A stretch of 64,000 bases of DNA from Solen grandis (taxonomy: Eukaryota; Mollusca; Bivalvia; Adapedonta; Solenidae). The stretch lies in NCBI GenBank assembly GCA_021229015.1, contig CM037785.1, positions 39,366,766 through 39,430,765 of the forward strand, given 5' to 3'. The notes beneath the pieces are model-generated. The model ran no database searches. It saw nothing but the letters and a program-made list of their open reading frames with translations, and was not told the DNA's origin. Of this stretch, positions 22,513 through 36,304 are shown piece after piece. Within the stretch, counting starts at the first letter, position 1, and each line of letters begins with the position of its first letter. Position numbers and translations under genes: made by a program.

Positions 22513-25285
22513 TCAGGAGTGTTCCCCTTGCCTTACACAGACCACTTCTTGACCTTGATTGCACTTCCACAGTGATTTATTGTACCCGGTAAATAAAAGT
22601 ATGTCATGTTCACAATCATACAAATTATGTCATGATATATAAAGTTTTTAATTGAGTTACACATGTATTTTATGGTTACCTAACACATCCTATACTTCAT
22701 TGATGTTCACTTTTTGTACTGTTTACCATGTAAAACTTGTCAGTAAACTTTTAATATATGTGCCTCCGAATTCTGAGATTCATACATAACTCCGGAAAGT
22801 AAAATTGTCTTAAACTGATCTTCTATGTCTGCTACAACCATGCCAGGTTAAGGTGAACATAATCCTATGACTAAACAAATTCTAATATTTGGCCAGCAGC
22901 GGGGGATATAGCTGTCCTTTGGACTGCCTTGTTTTATTTTGTAATGATTTTTTGCCATGAGCATTGCTCCTTTACTATATGGAATAAAGTATATACATTT
23001 GACATACTTACTCCACTCATTAAAGGCTTTCAATTTACATCAATTATTTGACACCTGACTTGTTGGGGTGATGTCAAAAGGTGTCTGGCTCAAGTGGGGG
23101 AATTGTGTTTTTCGACATATCTAGTTGATTTCTCCACCCCTCTTTTCTGTAAAAGTCTTTAGAATTAAACTTTATTTGCACAAATGATCGCTTCATTGAA
23201 AATGCATAATACCTTATTAATCGTATTACTCTGTTTTGAAGCTCGGGGTTCTATGACCTCGGTGTCTGTATTTGCGACGAAGTCTGCACACACAAAATCG
23301 GGAAGACAAACACTTATTTAAATGTATATATAAAAGACCTGTTTGAATCGGAGAAAAAAGAAACAGACAAAAATAAAGTCCCACCGACTGTATAACAGTT
23401 ACCGGGGTGGGGGCTTCGTTTATGTGAGACCGACAAAGTGCCTCACTCCATACCACTTCGTAGAAAAGTGGTGTTGTGCCACACCAAATCACATTAACCC
23501 ATCTTTGTGCTATGCGCTAGACGCTAGGCAGGTGATACATACCAGCACTTTTTGTGACGAATTTGACATCGAACACCTGACTTCCTTGCTACAGAGAAGG
23601 CTTATTACCACCGGGCATCTGGGGCCAATGGATCAGAAAATTTAAATAAACACGTGTAACTTTGTTAAGACTAGATTATCGCTAAAGGATATGGAAGTCG
23701 AGTAAGTACAAAAAATAATAATGATAACATTTTGATGGGTGGTAAAAATAGACTGCTTCAGTACATATGACCGATGGCACGGGTTAAACCGTTGTGATTA
23801 AACATTCAACATGTTTTGGTATTATGAGGCTTCCCTCCAGCGGTATACATTGATCAGAGATAGTCTGCGTGTCGCAACGGCACATTTTGATCTTGAGCCT
23901 TTGGGGAAAGCATGTCCAGACATCTTAATGTAAGGATTACATCAAGTCTTTGTGTCTTATATGGAATTTGTGCAGTAATACCGACAGCCCTTTGACGTGC
24001 GTAAGCATTACTGTCAGACACGCAGATATATATATTTTTTTAATATAACAGATAATCAAGGATTTCCGGTGTATAGATCTTGCTCGACGAGGCATTATGT
24101 AGAAATGAAGTAGCATTATGTTTTTCTTTATATTTTTCTGAATACAATCTAGGTCTCTGTGGTGATATAAAATGGCTATATGTATGTGTATGCTGGAATA
24201 AAAACATAAAAAAGATGAATAAAAACATGCAATCCCAGTAAATTTTTGAGTACCATATTAGCCCCAGCGACGCATAAATAGCAAATGGTGAATATGTAAA
24301 TGTCTGGTCATGCCAGACATTACAAAAAGGGACAAAATGCGTTAAGAAGGTTTTTCAATTCTAGTGGCTCCGATGTACCAATCCCTTGCAAGACTAGCAG
24401 TTGTCAAAACTGTACGATTCTTTTCACCACTGAGGCACTCTCTGGTGCATTGCTGCTATCAACGACGTTTACATTACATGTAGTGCACAGCTTCCATTGT
24501 TCAGGATACTTAAAAATGTGAAGACACCATTGATGTACAACACATGTTCAGTGCATGCAAAGACAGTCTACATCATAGATAACCATATCTGTCATGGCCC
24601 CATGTCTTTCTTTGTCTAGACAAATACATATAGACGTGTAAAGACAACGGATGTGCTTTAAGATTGTTTGTAAGTAACAGAATATAAGGACATGTATTGC
24701 TTATACATGTCATTATGTTTCTGTTATAGCCTGAATACAAACATAAGTTCTTACCCTGCATGAGCTAAAAAGAAAAGCTGACCATTGAAATAATTATTTT
24801 TAAAACTTATTTAATGATATTTATTTTTAGTCATTTGGGAAAAAAAGCTTTTACAATTTGTACTAATTCATTTACGGTTCCGGTTTGGACAAGTATATCG
24901 CGTTTGGGATAGCAATAAAAAAAACATTGGCCCCCAGCGGGGTTCAAACCTATATATCAAAAATATGAATAAATATGAATTGTAAAGGTAAAAAGTAAGC
25001 CGAATTGCAGAAGACCATGCTAATTGTTGTTGTAGTTTACTGTTTCAACTTCTACACTGGGTGCTTTTCGGTCACCTTACTGCTATTACTTGTTATATAT
25101 ATTATGCATTAGTGTTATTTCCAAAAACGCCGAATATCTTTTTTAAAAGATATTCGAGGTGATTTCGATTTCTGTCGGACGATCACCATATTCCGAATCT
25201 TATGTTCGAAACCGGAGTGCATTTGCGAGAGGCTTATGTATACATGTTAAAAAATGAATAGGTTTTAACATGCTTAGATGCGTAG
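22513..25285. other. intergenic, no secure feature
   Basis: Mostly unannotated AT-rich DNA. The block 23340-23560 is richer in GC and open in one frame for about 100 codons, but it resembles no family. A 110-bp block at about 24845-24955, ending in a GGGGTTCAAACC box, has a diverged relative at about 25955-26060. Confidence 0.4.
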
Positions 25286-25813
25286 AAACTAGAAAACTCA
25301 TTAATTAAGCACCACATTCGTCCCTGTATCAATATACCAAGTGGAAATAAATGTATTTCCCAGCCAATGCCAAGAGACATGTTTAATGATATTAATGGAA
25401 AACCACACCTTTGCTTTTGCTCGCGGCAAAGTGTGAGGAGAGGACCATATAAGAGGACCGCGTGTGTCTTATATGTATTTCTGTTGTCTCCTAAGGGAAC
25501 ACCGCATACTGGAAAACGTACTAGAAATAAATATTCGTATAGAACCTTTTTTAGGCACAGCCAATATCACATGGAATTAATTTCGACCAAATTGGTGATT
25601 ACGAGCTGTGTTACTCTTAAAGATGGGGATGAAACTGCCTGCGGGTCAATACCTTCTAAAAAAAACGGTGTTAGTCTCTTGCCTCTAACACGGAACACAT
25701 TCGCCTTGGCTTTTATATCTTACTCCTATATGCCCGCAGATGTACCATTTCAAATTGTTCTCTCGACAGGAGTAAGTATTTTAACGTCTGCTTTGTCGAT
25801 ACTTTCGAAATAA
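25286..25813 (+). CDS. hypothetical open reading frame, 148 aa from first ATG
   Basis: A frame stays open for 176 codons from a TAG at 25283 to TAA at 25811-25813, with the first ATG at 25367. That is long for this base composition outside repeats. The product (MPRDMFNDINGKPHLCFCSR ... LSTGVSILTSALSILSK) has several cysteines, a basic stretch (RRGPYKRT, GKRTRNKYS) and a hydrophobic segment near LALTFISY-like sequence (NTFALAFISYSYMPADVPFQ). No domain is recognised, and no splice sites or promoter clearly support it. It could be an exon, a decayed transposon gene or chance. Confidence 0.3.
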   Translation, partial: KLENSLIKHHIRPCINIPSGNKCISQPMPRDMFNDINGKPHLCFCSRQSVRRGPYKRTACVLYVFLLSPKGTPHTGKRTRNKYSYRTFFRHSQYHMELISTKLVITSCVTLKDGDETACGSIPSKKNGVSLLPLTRNTFALAFISYSYMPADVPFQIVLSTGVSILTSALSILSK

Positions 25814-26950
25814 AATACAATTAGATATTTTGCATCTGGTCTCGGGGCCAGTATTATTTGAAGTTAAAGATACATGTATATATATGCTACCAGGAGAGAC
25901 TGTACCGTTCAATTAGTTTTAACAAATTATTGTATTACGTCAATTGGGAAACACGTTCTTACAACTTGTACTAACTTCACTCGACAGCACCTGGGTTGGG
26001 CCAGTACCTTGCTTTGAGATTGTCATGAAAAGTCCTTACCCCCGATTGGTTCGAACTGTTCTAATTTTTACACACATATACTTCTACAGTGTTTGAATTC
26101 CATCCCATCGCTGCCACCTGTGTTCCAAGTTTTACACGTAATCAACATCCCACCGCTGTCATTAGTGTTTACATTTCATTCTCTCCTTCTCATTCCACGT
26201 TCTTTCTCTCCTGTCTGTTTTACACAGATAACCAAACACGATGTTTACATACATTGTTTATTTACACTTACTAATATTTAAAAGTCCTTACAGTTCATTC
26301 ATCCTTTCCTTGCATTCTAAATTCCTTCTCTGACTTTCAGACATTGTCAAAAAGCCACAAAACCCTAACATAACCAAATTATTTCTGCAAGCATTGAAAG
26401 AACCTCAAAAGCACCTTAGAAAGACCCCCAAAACCCCAGTAGAACTAAAAGAAGACCCCGCTGACCTCTGCGCGACCCCTTTTGTACCCAATGGTCATTT
26501 TAGCCAGTTATCATGCTAATGATGTTATCATGTAGCAATCTATTTGTAGATGCTTACAAACAGGCTAACAAAATGTTACCAACTGTAGCCTGTCTCTTTA
26601 CTTAATTTGTATTTGGGATGCTAACACAATGTTAACGTTAGCATCATCAAATTAAATAAATGTTTACTAATTTAATCTGAATAGCTGTGAATCCATTACT
26701 GTACCACGGCGCCCTTCTATACAGTTACGTCCATACATAAATATAGACAGACACGCACGCATGCTTATTTTCTTTTTTTCGGCGTAACTGTATAAATTTG
26801 ATTTTGACCTTCTTCTTTAACCAATCAAATGTTAATATGCAAACGAAGCCAGAATAAATGCAATGCAACCAATGACTTGTATAATTTATTTTTAGGATAT
26901 TTAGCATATTCCAATTTACAAAGGGAGTTTCAAGTTGTATATATCTTTCT
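25814..26950. other. intergenic, nothing recognised
   Basis: The sequence contains the diverged partner (about 25955-26060) of the block at 24845-24955, and repeated GCTAAC/GTTAGC motifs at 26510-26650. Short frames in 26089-26281 overlap in two frames and are not called. Confidence 0.4.
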
Positions 26951-27211
26951 GGGGGCCTCCGTGGCCGAAAGGGTAAAGTCGCTGACTTTAACACTCACTT
27001 AGCCCCTTACTGCGAGGGTTCGAATCCCGGCAGGGTTATTCGGATTTCATGTGAGGAAGCCTTCCAGCTGGCTTGCGGTAGATCGGTGGTTCTACCCGGA
27101 TGCCTCCGTGCATTCGGGGTCTTCCTACACCTGTACTTAGCTGGACGTCGCTATATGACTGAAATACTGTCGCAGCGACGGTAAACTCAAAAAGTCAAGT
27201 CAAGTCATAAG
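26951..27211 (+). mobile_element. tRNA-derived SINE (family 2), full length
   Basis: The head GGGGCCTCCGTGGCCGAAAG is followed by a B box GGGTTCGAATCCC at about 27017-27029. The body carries GTGAGGAAGCCTTCCAGCTG and ACTGAAATACTGTCGC, and the tail is AAAAGTCAAGTCAAGTCATA. A 7-bp direct repeat TCTTTCT (26944-26950 and 27212-27218) is the likely target duplication. A second copy lies inverted at 13451-13703. Confidence 0.9.
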
Positions 27212-29639
27212 TCTTTCTAATATATAACTTTTTTCCAGTTTAAACATGAAAGGTAATACAGTAATGAACACTAAACACTTCAATATCAATTTTAGAATGC
27301 TGCTTTGGCAATATGATTTAAAACAACTAAATAAGAAGCAGGCGTATGTCTATTTTTAGACCACAATTTCCCCTAATTTGTAAAAGTGGACTAGGCCTTG
27401 AGGGGAGGTAAATACTGCAGAGAAGTTGTGCAGTTTATTGTGCGGATCTAGAAACAAAAATCGGATATACTTGATTTATGATCTTTCGATCTTGCTGGGT
27501 TACATATGAATTTTTTTCTTTACTTTAGAAAATCAGCAAGTTCATAATATGAAAGTTGGTAGGTTAGCTTCTTTTTTAATTTGTAAATTAAATCCGTTTT
27601 GTTATATAGTCTTCACAATACCTCCCATAATCTTCCAACTTTATAATAGTTTTAATCTGTTTTACATATTACAATTGACAATTATTTAGCTACGCCGAAT
27701 ATATTTTCAATATATTTCTTGTCTCTTATATAACATATATTCAAAAAGGAGGGGCGGGGTCGTAGTTCTTCTTTTTCTCTATCTCTCTCTATTCCCCCCC
27801 CCCCCCCTCCCCGCCACACCCACACCCTTCTCCTCTCTTTCTCCCCCTTTTAACTTAGATACAAATATATGCAAACCTTCACAAGCACTTCTCTCTCTCT
27901 CTCTCTCTCCCTCTCTCTCTCCCCTCAAGCTAAATACTTGTACCTCTGCTTTGTATTATTCCCAAAAAACCGGAACATTTGTTTATTTATTATATATATA
28001 TATATATATTTTATTCATTTCCATGTTGTATACATGTATACCTGGAAGTAATAAAGCTTTATTATGAAGGAGATTTCAATAGCTTTGGGACAACAGCTGC
28101 AAATGCTTTACTGCCAGTATGATAAGCTGTTACATTTAGGAACTATTAAGTTTCCCTAAGTTATATACTGGTAATCTATACATCGAAAATTGTTCTGCGA
28201 CAGTTTACACGTCAATATCGGTTCTACTTAATTACAGTCCCATACTCGTTTGATACAAAATCCGAGAAATAGCAGTAAATTATTATTATTATGTAAAATA
28301 CAGAAGGGGGTGGGGGTGGGTCTTCAACAACGCCTGCTACGGGCACAAAATAGCAAAATATAAATATTCGATCCATGCACACATAGTTTAACCCCCCCCC
28401 CCCCAAAAAAAAGCGTTTTTATATTGCACTTACAAAAATCATTTATACACGCTTACACTACTTTTCACGAGGGTGAGGGGGCAGGGTGCACTACTTCTCA
28501 CGGGAATGGTGGAGGGATAGTATCACGTGACTTTGTAGTAATCAAAACGAGAATTGCGATTGCTGAGCCTCGGTAAGTTCATTATTTTGTTAAATTTTGG
28601 TGACAAACGTTTTCAGAATCCAAACCATACCTAGCCTATCATATGCGCGGCAACTTTCTTCAAATATCGGTACTAAGTGCGTTCTCGTACCTATGGTGGC
28701 ATATTCTCGCCACCACTTAATTTTCATGAAAACTTGATAAAACTTTCACGAATGTTTTGTGCATAGACATATTCACCATGCTGCAAATGTCTGTGATTTG
28801 TGTTTTTCATGAAAATTATATGGTATCATGAAAATTTGCACAATACTGCCATTTCTCGCCACCACATAACTATTAGGTTTCTAAATAAAACTTTCTGGAA
28901 ATATTTAGATTTTCATGATATTTATCTAGTATGGTGAGAAAAATCACGGTAACAAATATATCAAAAGTTAGGATACCTTAACCATAGGCAGCTCACATTG
29001 TCATTCATTCTGAACCTTTATATTATCCTTCTACAGTTTCCTTTTATACAGTTTGTTATTCCATGCTTTTGGTGCTTAGCAAAGTATACTGACTTTGTAT
29101 AGCCACGGCGCCCCGCGCTATATGTATATAGCACGACTGTTGTCGTCGATTCTAAATGATGTCTCATTTTCCGATTGAACGGTGTGTTTTTTAATGTTCT
29201 AAAAAAACTAAAAGGTGTCGAGAGACAATGCGTTTTTTTTTTGTTTTTTTTTTTGTTGAAAGCTTATGAACTGGTGCGGTCGGTAGTCTAGGTCTTAGAT
29301 TTAGGAGCCTGATAATATTGTCGAGAATTAGAAAACTTTCCCAATTCGTTTTCTGCTCTTCCGGTATGTACGTTCGCATTTTTGTGTTCAAAAAGTGACG
29401 TTGTGTGATTGCTTCCCCACACTGTCGTACGTTTTATGATTTTCGAGGACATTGTTTGAATTGTGTCAAAATTGCAGATGCAGCCTTAGTAAACCACACG
29501 CGATATGATAGATTGGTACCAAAATGAAATAATAGAGGCTTTCTTTCTTCACTAAAAAATACAAAACCAGGCATATTTTTGCCAAATGTTCTAGTAGAAG
29601 TCTAAAACTTTCGTCTGTCCGTTCACTTGCATGTACGAA
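27212..29639. other. intergenic with simple repeats
   Basis: Contains a C-run and CT-rich tract at 27770-27850, a (CT)n run at about 27889-27922, a (TA)n run at about 27990-28010, and a C-run at 28391-28404. Around 28440-28520 CACTACTT-TCACG is duplicated. Between 28680 and 28990 the phrase TCTCGCCACCAC recurs with TTTTCATGAAAA palindromes. No gene is recognised. Confidence 0.5.
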
Positions 29640-29965
29640 TGCATTCTCATATGGTGAATAATGATGTCTGACTTGACTCACTTGACTCTGTATTGGAACC
29701 TAGCTCGATATTCGGCTTTACTAAGTAAGTTTTGAATTTCGATCTCAGACCTGGCTCTACAGTCACTGCTAGCTAGATATTCGTATTTCTTGTATGGTGA
29801 ATAACGATATCAGACTCCTCTCGAAATTTGAACCTAGTTCAATATTAGGCTATATCAATATTTTGGATATAAAGATCTCAGACATGACTCGAAATTCGTC
29901 CCAAGCTCAATATACGCATCTTATATTGAATTATCCAGATAATGGAACCTAGCTCGATGTTCAGC
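29640..29965. repeat. degenerate tandem repeat, about three units of roughly 115 bp
   Basis: Recurring pieces are TATGGTGAATAANGATNTC, AGACNTGACTCG, GAACCTAGCTCGATATTCGG and CTTTATCAAT. Copies are well diverged. Non-coding. Confidence 0.6.
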
Positions 29966-31727
29966 TTTATCAATGTTTGCAAATGGCGTTGTGGCCCAAT
30001 GTCCGAGTTAAGACTCTTGGTCACATAGTTTTAGGTTCAAACAAAACCTAACTCATATTATTTTTGACAAATTAATACTACTACACAAGGTCAATGGCAG
30101 GGATTTATTTCCAATCAATGAAAAAAAAGATATACAACAAAAACAATGCGCGGACATAACACGTGATGTATGTAAAGGCATATAGCCTTCTGAAACATGT
30201 CCGTCGGCTTTGTTTATGGGTATTTCCTCCACTGCAGGGTGACCGAGCCTTTATAATGATCATTATTAGCTTTTCTAAACATGGTAATGGAAAGGGTGTG
30301 TCTTGATAAACGGAAAACACGACTATTTTTGTACATTTCGGTATTGGTCTGACTATAGTGAGGCACATTGCTGTTTAACGATGTTGTCCATTGGATCCAG
30401 TGATTTTGCAACGCGTAAATTAATTGGATGTTATAAGAAAGGTAAAAGAAAATAAAGGAGACATCTTAATGTCGGATAAAGTAAAAAAAATCGCGGATTT
30501 ATTATAAACAACATTTTTTTAACAAACCATGGGAAATTTTTATCAAACATTCATAATTAATTGCGGACAAAAAGACCCCAAGTCATAAATAAATGCGTAA
30601 ATTACTTTAAAACTATAAAGATGTTTTGTCTAACCTTTCATCAATGTTTTTAAAATAGCAGTATTATACAAAAATGTCAATTTTAAAACAGCAATAAATA
30701 AAGTCTGTTTCAAAAAATTAATGTATAAACTCAGTATTCGATTTTTCGGGAGACATTGAGCGTCAAGCGCATTTATGCATACTTTAAAAGACGGCAAGTT
30801 TTAAAAAGGTAAGCGTGCATATCAAACAAAAAAGATGAATAGAATGCCAGATATAAATACAGTTGCCTTATGATCATTTTTTAAAAGGTGTGTTTAAAAT
30901 CTATGGAGTGAAAGAACACATTTTCAGAATGAAATATATTCATGGAAAAGTTTCTGGGAAACATATTGATTGTTCCAGTAATGAGCAGAAAGGGAAAAAT
31001 CATCGACTAACTAGATCCAAGTGTTCATTTTATTTCAAAAGTGACGTGCATAATGGTAGGTCGATATTTTAAAGCCTTAAATTTCAGATCGATCTAAATT
31101 ACTGTATTAAACTGACTAAAATAATTTGTTGTTATAGTATCTTAAAAACTGTTCTCATGGAAATACATGTTCACTGAATGAAGAAACTTTCATTCTCAAA
31201 CAAAGACGAGCCTAGAACATTAGCATAGTTATCGCCTTGAACTGAAAATCGCAAAACTTTCATTATAACAATTTTCTTCAAGTGTCTATCAACGTTTATA
31301 TATAAACTATAATTCTTAGAACATTGATGACGTCAGAATACTTTTTAGTGTTAGACGGTCATGACCGGAGGTAGTTTATTGCGAATTCGCTCTTTTTCAA
31401 AGATTCGGTACTTGAATATGGAATAAGGCCAAAAGACATAGCCTCATACTGACTTTAGTCTCTTTTGCTGCTTTGACGATGTCAAGACAACACGAAACAG
31501 AACCACGTTTCCCATATTAAAATATAATTTCGTTCGAATCCAAATCAATCTCGCCCCATGCACACTCCCGCAGGAAGGTATTACACACACACGCGTGCGC
31601 GGGAGTGACTGATATGGGTGCTTTGTTTTGTTTTTGTTGTTTTTCATATGTTGTTCACAAACTTAATTGGAAAGCTGGAAGTGGTTTGTTTTTCGTTTCT
31701 TCTTACTTGAAATTGAAAAACAAAATG
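29966..31727. other. intergenic, nothing secure
   Basis: A tRNA-like fragment (GTGGCCCAATGTCCGAGTTA with AGGTTCAAAC) at about 29990-30045 may be an old SINE head. A perfect short hairpin, CACTCCCGC with GCGGGAGTG, spans about 31563-31607 around a CA/CG run. No gene is seen. Confidence 0.35.
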
Positions 31728-33327
31728 ACGGAAGCACAGAGGGGACATGTGAAAAAAAAAAGTATCTTGTGGCTACGAGATAATAAAAAAGAAAAAAGTA
31801 ATCTCATGGCCACGAAATAATGATAATGATAATAATGATAATAATAGGAATAAAATAAATTTAAAAAAAAAGAAAATAAAAAAAAAAGGTTATCGTGATA
31901 ATCGACCAATGAAATTCCTGCTCATATGTCATATGTTTGAAATATTAGTTTTTAGACGGCGACAGCCGTCTTATGTAGCGCTGAACAAAAACAGGTCTTG
32001 CTGACCTCGCTGATTTGTATATTTTCCACGGAAAGTTTAACTGTACTTCTCCGCGCTTAGTGAGGATCCATGCAACGCGATTCTGCATTAACGAATACGA
32101 GTGGAATATGGTACACAGATGTTTAAATCATAACCCTACAGCTTATAATGTGTTATTGTTAGTTAACATGTTTTCATTTACCATTATTTTACACTGGAAA
32201 CATCCATTTTAAGCGTGAACAAAATATCCGTGACATTTCTTAATCAAAACAGCAACCATTTACATACATGAAGACCTACTACTGTAAAATGAAAAGTAGC
32301 GCTCCGCATTAAAAATGTGTGTAATTAACCTAAAGTAGTCCACACGTTATTTTGCATGATGGCGAGTTAGATTCCTCCTAGAGCATTTCTTAACTTTGAA
32401 ATAGAAAGGCAAACATTCAAGTATCTAAATAATCAAATACCTTGTCAGTTTCTACACTTACACACCAACAGATAGAATGTATATAACAGGTTCACAGGTT
32501 CACTAGTACTGAAGAAAGGGAGTGGCCAACTTAGGTATGCAACTTTATGAATGAAAGATTCGTGACCCTTTCTCCAGAGAGCGTTTTCAACTACCTCTGT
32601 AGTAGCATCAGCGTTTGGAGATTTTGGCGTCATATGACTATTGTCTCTATTGCTCCAATAACTTCAGAAACGCTGGGATAAGAATTATAGCTATTTCATG
32701 TTAATTCCGTCGCCGTCTCTCAGCGCATTGTGCGCTTTGATTATACATTTATTATTTTGCGTTTGGTTCCTTTCGATTTAAATCATGAACCTATTACACA
32801 GGTTAGGTTATAAGGTCAAAACGGTAGAAGAGAGAGAGAAGAGAGGGGGACAACATGCTTACTGCAAGCCGTCCATTAAAACATTTTGTTTTAATCTTTT
32901 CTTGTTAATGTTACCATTAAGTACGAAATGATTCGCCCCATGCAACTTCGAGCTCCTGTGGTGTGGACGAAAACAAGGCTATATTGAATGTTTCCCTTTA
33001 TTTTGGTTGAAATACATTTGTAATCGGCAATTATGTTAACAAATTAATAACAATTATCAAATGTAAAATTATTGATGTATAAAACTAGTATTTAAAACAT
33101 ATTTTACATATATATGGCCACGACATAAGAGCCAGAATTTCAATGGTCGATTATCTCGTGGCCACGAGATAACTTTTCTTTTTAATTTCGTTATCATTTT
33201 TTATTTATTTATTATTATTATGTCGTGGCTACGTGATAATTTTGTTTTTCTTTTTTATATTATCTCGTGGCCAAGAGATATATTTTTAATTTAATTATTT
33301 TTACACATGTCCCCTCTGTGCTTCCGT
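31728..33327. mobile_element. 1.6-kb non-autonomous element with about 200-bp inverted ends
   Basis: The left end ACGGAAGCACAGAGGGGACA is exactly inverted at the right end (TGTCCCCTCTGTGCTTCCGT, to 33327). The arms continue inward for about 200 bp with imperfect complementarity. They include repeated ATCTCGTGGCCACGAGAT palindromes and the matching GATAATCGACCAATGAAAT / TTTCAATGGTCGATTATC. The 1.2-kb interior has no transposase, only short frames and a GA-rich run near 32830. Confidence 0.7.
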
Positions 33328-34081
33328 AGACTAGACACGGACATTAAATAATGTATTTGTCAACAAAAATGTAACAAGACATTTAATGTTGAAAAATTAA
33401 AACTAGGGATAGCATATGAAATAACACAATGTGTGAACTGGCGGATATCCTTTTTCATACCCATGGGGTTAGCTTTTTACTTATATATTCTATATAGAAA
33501 TTTAAAACAACAACAACAACAACAACAACAAATTATATCTGAAACCAATGGTCAGAATTTAATTATTTAACTTCCTTCGGCACAAAGGGTCACTTGATAT
33601 TCATCCACCATATTTACTAAAATGAAGTTGGTCCATGCAAAACTCTGGTTGCCATGGCAACCAACACCATATATTATTAAAAAAATCATATCCTCCGATA
33701 CCAACGGTCAGAGTTTATATGTAACAATTTGTAATGATATACATCTGTTATTATATGAAAATGTAGCCTTTGGTGGATCATGAATATCAGAAGTCTAGTT
33801 TCATAATATCATTATGGTCACTAAATCTGATTGTCGATAATTGGTTACATTACAAATGGTATCTAATTACTGAATAATTCATGACAGTTAACCTGATGTC
33901 GGCAAGAATCAATGGTTGGTCATCCACACTGTCTTGTAACATATTTCCAGGTGCTGTCCAGTACTTTCCCGCCAGTTTTTACTACAAGATAATGTATCTA
34001 ATGTAAACTAGACTTTTGTTTGGATTAATGAGACTATGCAATTTGGACAAAACTGTTGAACATAACAAATCCTAAACATAT
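33328..34081. other. intergenic with (CAA)n and a diverged bivalve repeat
   Basis: A (CAA)n run lies at about 33509-33531. The block 33540-33720 contains ACTCTGGTTGCCATGGCAAC and duplicated GGTCAGAGTTTA phrases, related to the dispersed repeat at 61390-63135. Confidence 0.5.
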
Positions 34082-34416
34082 CAGGGGTTTTCTGAAGTGG
34101 ACACCCACTTGTCCGTGCCGGGTTAAAATCACAACGGGCAAATGATTTTTCAAAGAAGATAGCCCGGCGGGCAAATTCATTAATGTAAATGAAATCTTTC
34201 ATTTTTATTATAGTATATCAAGGGTGAAATGCTTGCAAATTGTGTTTGATATATATAAACTAAAATTCACCTTAATATTACACATATTTAGTTTTAAACA
34301 TTAACAAACACTAACTAACTTAAAGATCGGGCAACTTGTTTTCAATGGGGGCTAGTAGATGTCAAAGTAACTTGTCCCCTGGACAAGTGAAAGTCAAATC
34401 CTTAAGTAAACCCCTG
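34082..34416. mobile_element. 335-bp hAT-like MITE with 5-bp target duplication
   Basis: The ends CAGGGGTTT and AAACCCCTG are inverted, with further subterminal inversion of CACTTGTCC/GGACAAGTG. The direct repeat CATAT flanks both sides (34077-34081 and 34417-34421). The body has CGGGCAA/GCCCGGCGGGCAAATT motifs. This is the third CAG-ended element here with a 5-bp duplication. Confidence 0.75.
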
Positions 34417-36304
34417 CATATACGTCATTTTCATCAAAATGGAAAAAAAAAGAGCAATGTTAATCATCTTTATAATGATGATGGTATTGGTTATCATAAC
34501 ATTGTTTTATAATTAGTGCAACAACAAATACAACAACAATAATTAACCATAACTTTTTAATTTAACAAAATTAAAAAAATATCTTATACTATCCTGCTGG
34601 CAATATACTGTAACCCTTTATCGGTACAATTGTTCCATTGTAAATGAAGAATTATCATATATTTATATCAGAGACATCAGACATCGACCACCGAGACTGC
34701 CTTTATAATGTACTTCCGATTTTTTATGCAGCCTTCATCAAAGAGGGAACTTTTCTTTTTCCCCAGCAGGTCCGGGAAGACGTAACTATATTAGATACTT
34801 CTAGATATCGTCGATAGAAATGTGTTTGATAATCTCAATCTTTTGAGAACACAGAATTATCATTTAAAGAGATGCAAAAGATGTTAAGAATATCGGTATT
34901 GGATCATAGTCTCTATTATCCTACTTAATTTGCACTACGAACATTTTAAATCACTTGACAAATATGTATTTCAACTACCAAAAGTTTAAATGAAAAAATA
35001 AATGGAAATCGGAACTTAAAACGTCTCACACGCAACATTCCGTGTTTAGTCATAATGGCACTCGGAACACCTCATCACAAATTCGAATCACATATTCGAA
35101 ATCTCGCGATTAAAATAAAAGCGCCTTTAGCGTTAAGAAACCAAGGTTTTTCATGTGATGATATGTCGCATCTCTTTTGTTTATTGAAATAAATTTCATA
35201 ATCATATTTTCAAACAATGTCAGTTACACCAATGTTATAAACCCGATTTACCTTGCGTGAACATGGTCTTAACAAGAAAAAATGAACACATCATTTTTTC
35301 CATGGACTGCTAACAATAAAGAAAGTCGCCACTCTTTCTCTCCATATTTCTCTTGCCAACAGTTTATGAGATTTATATCAATATGTGTATCTTAATCAAA
35401 AGGGAACAAATCTAAAACAACAAGCGTTCATTATTCAATTCATGATTTTTTTTCCATTTCATTTTATAAACGCATGTCACTTAAAATAGGTAAATTGATA
35501 ATATCCAGTTTTAAAGCATGTTTGTCAAATACTCAAGCCATTGAAGAAGCAGCTTTGACAGCACAAATGTATCATTATATTGATAACCTGCCGAAATTCC
35601 GGCCAGTGATGGTTCTAAATACATGTATTTCCGAATGTATTGCGATTAACTTGCTTGCACATTTACTTTTTTATTACAGTTTTTTAAACACGATATCTCC
35701 AGCATCGATATATAACACATTTAACCCCAGTTTCGACTTCAGTTCTGTAATTATATTGAAATATATATGAAAATTATGATCACATACTGATAAAACAGTA
35801 AACCAAATTTAGAACTTTACCTCTTCGTAGTAGAAAGGGGGGAAATCTAAACACCTGTATGGATGTCTTACCATAGCCCTGAAATGTTGCCTGATGCAGA
35901 AATATGTGCTACTTGCAAGCAACCCTATTTAAAATCAAAGCACTGATGATGTATGTGTCTCAAGTGGGAGAGGGTTTGACAAGCTGCAAATATGCATGGT
36001 AACTTAGTTTTTCCAAATATAAAACTTATATTAAAATAATAAACGATTGTTCATTGAAGGCTGTAGAAATATAGGAGGAGTAAGAGGGGCAATGTGCTAA
36101 TTGTTATCAGTCTGTTGAAACAAATGGTGCGTTCATCTAATGATAATGTTAACGCAACGTTAAAGCGGGGTTATTGGCAGTGTTCGAAAATTCGACCCCC
36201 GTTTATTAGATTTACTGTGATAAACAAAAGAAATGAGACAATACTGTTCTCTTAGCACTATCGGCGCTTTGATTTGTACTACCGAGTGACGGCAAAGTTT
36301 CTAT
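34417..36304. other. intergenic, nothing recognised
   Basis: AT-rich DNA. The open frame around 35474-35770 has no family resemblance and is not called. Confidence 0.4.

Noticed and set aside
23343..23645. 100-codon open frame
   Set aside because: No family resemblance, overlapping open frame on the other strand, and repeat-like sequence composition.
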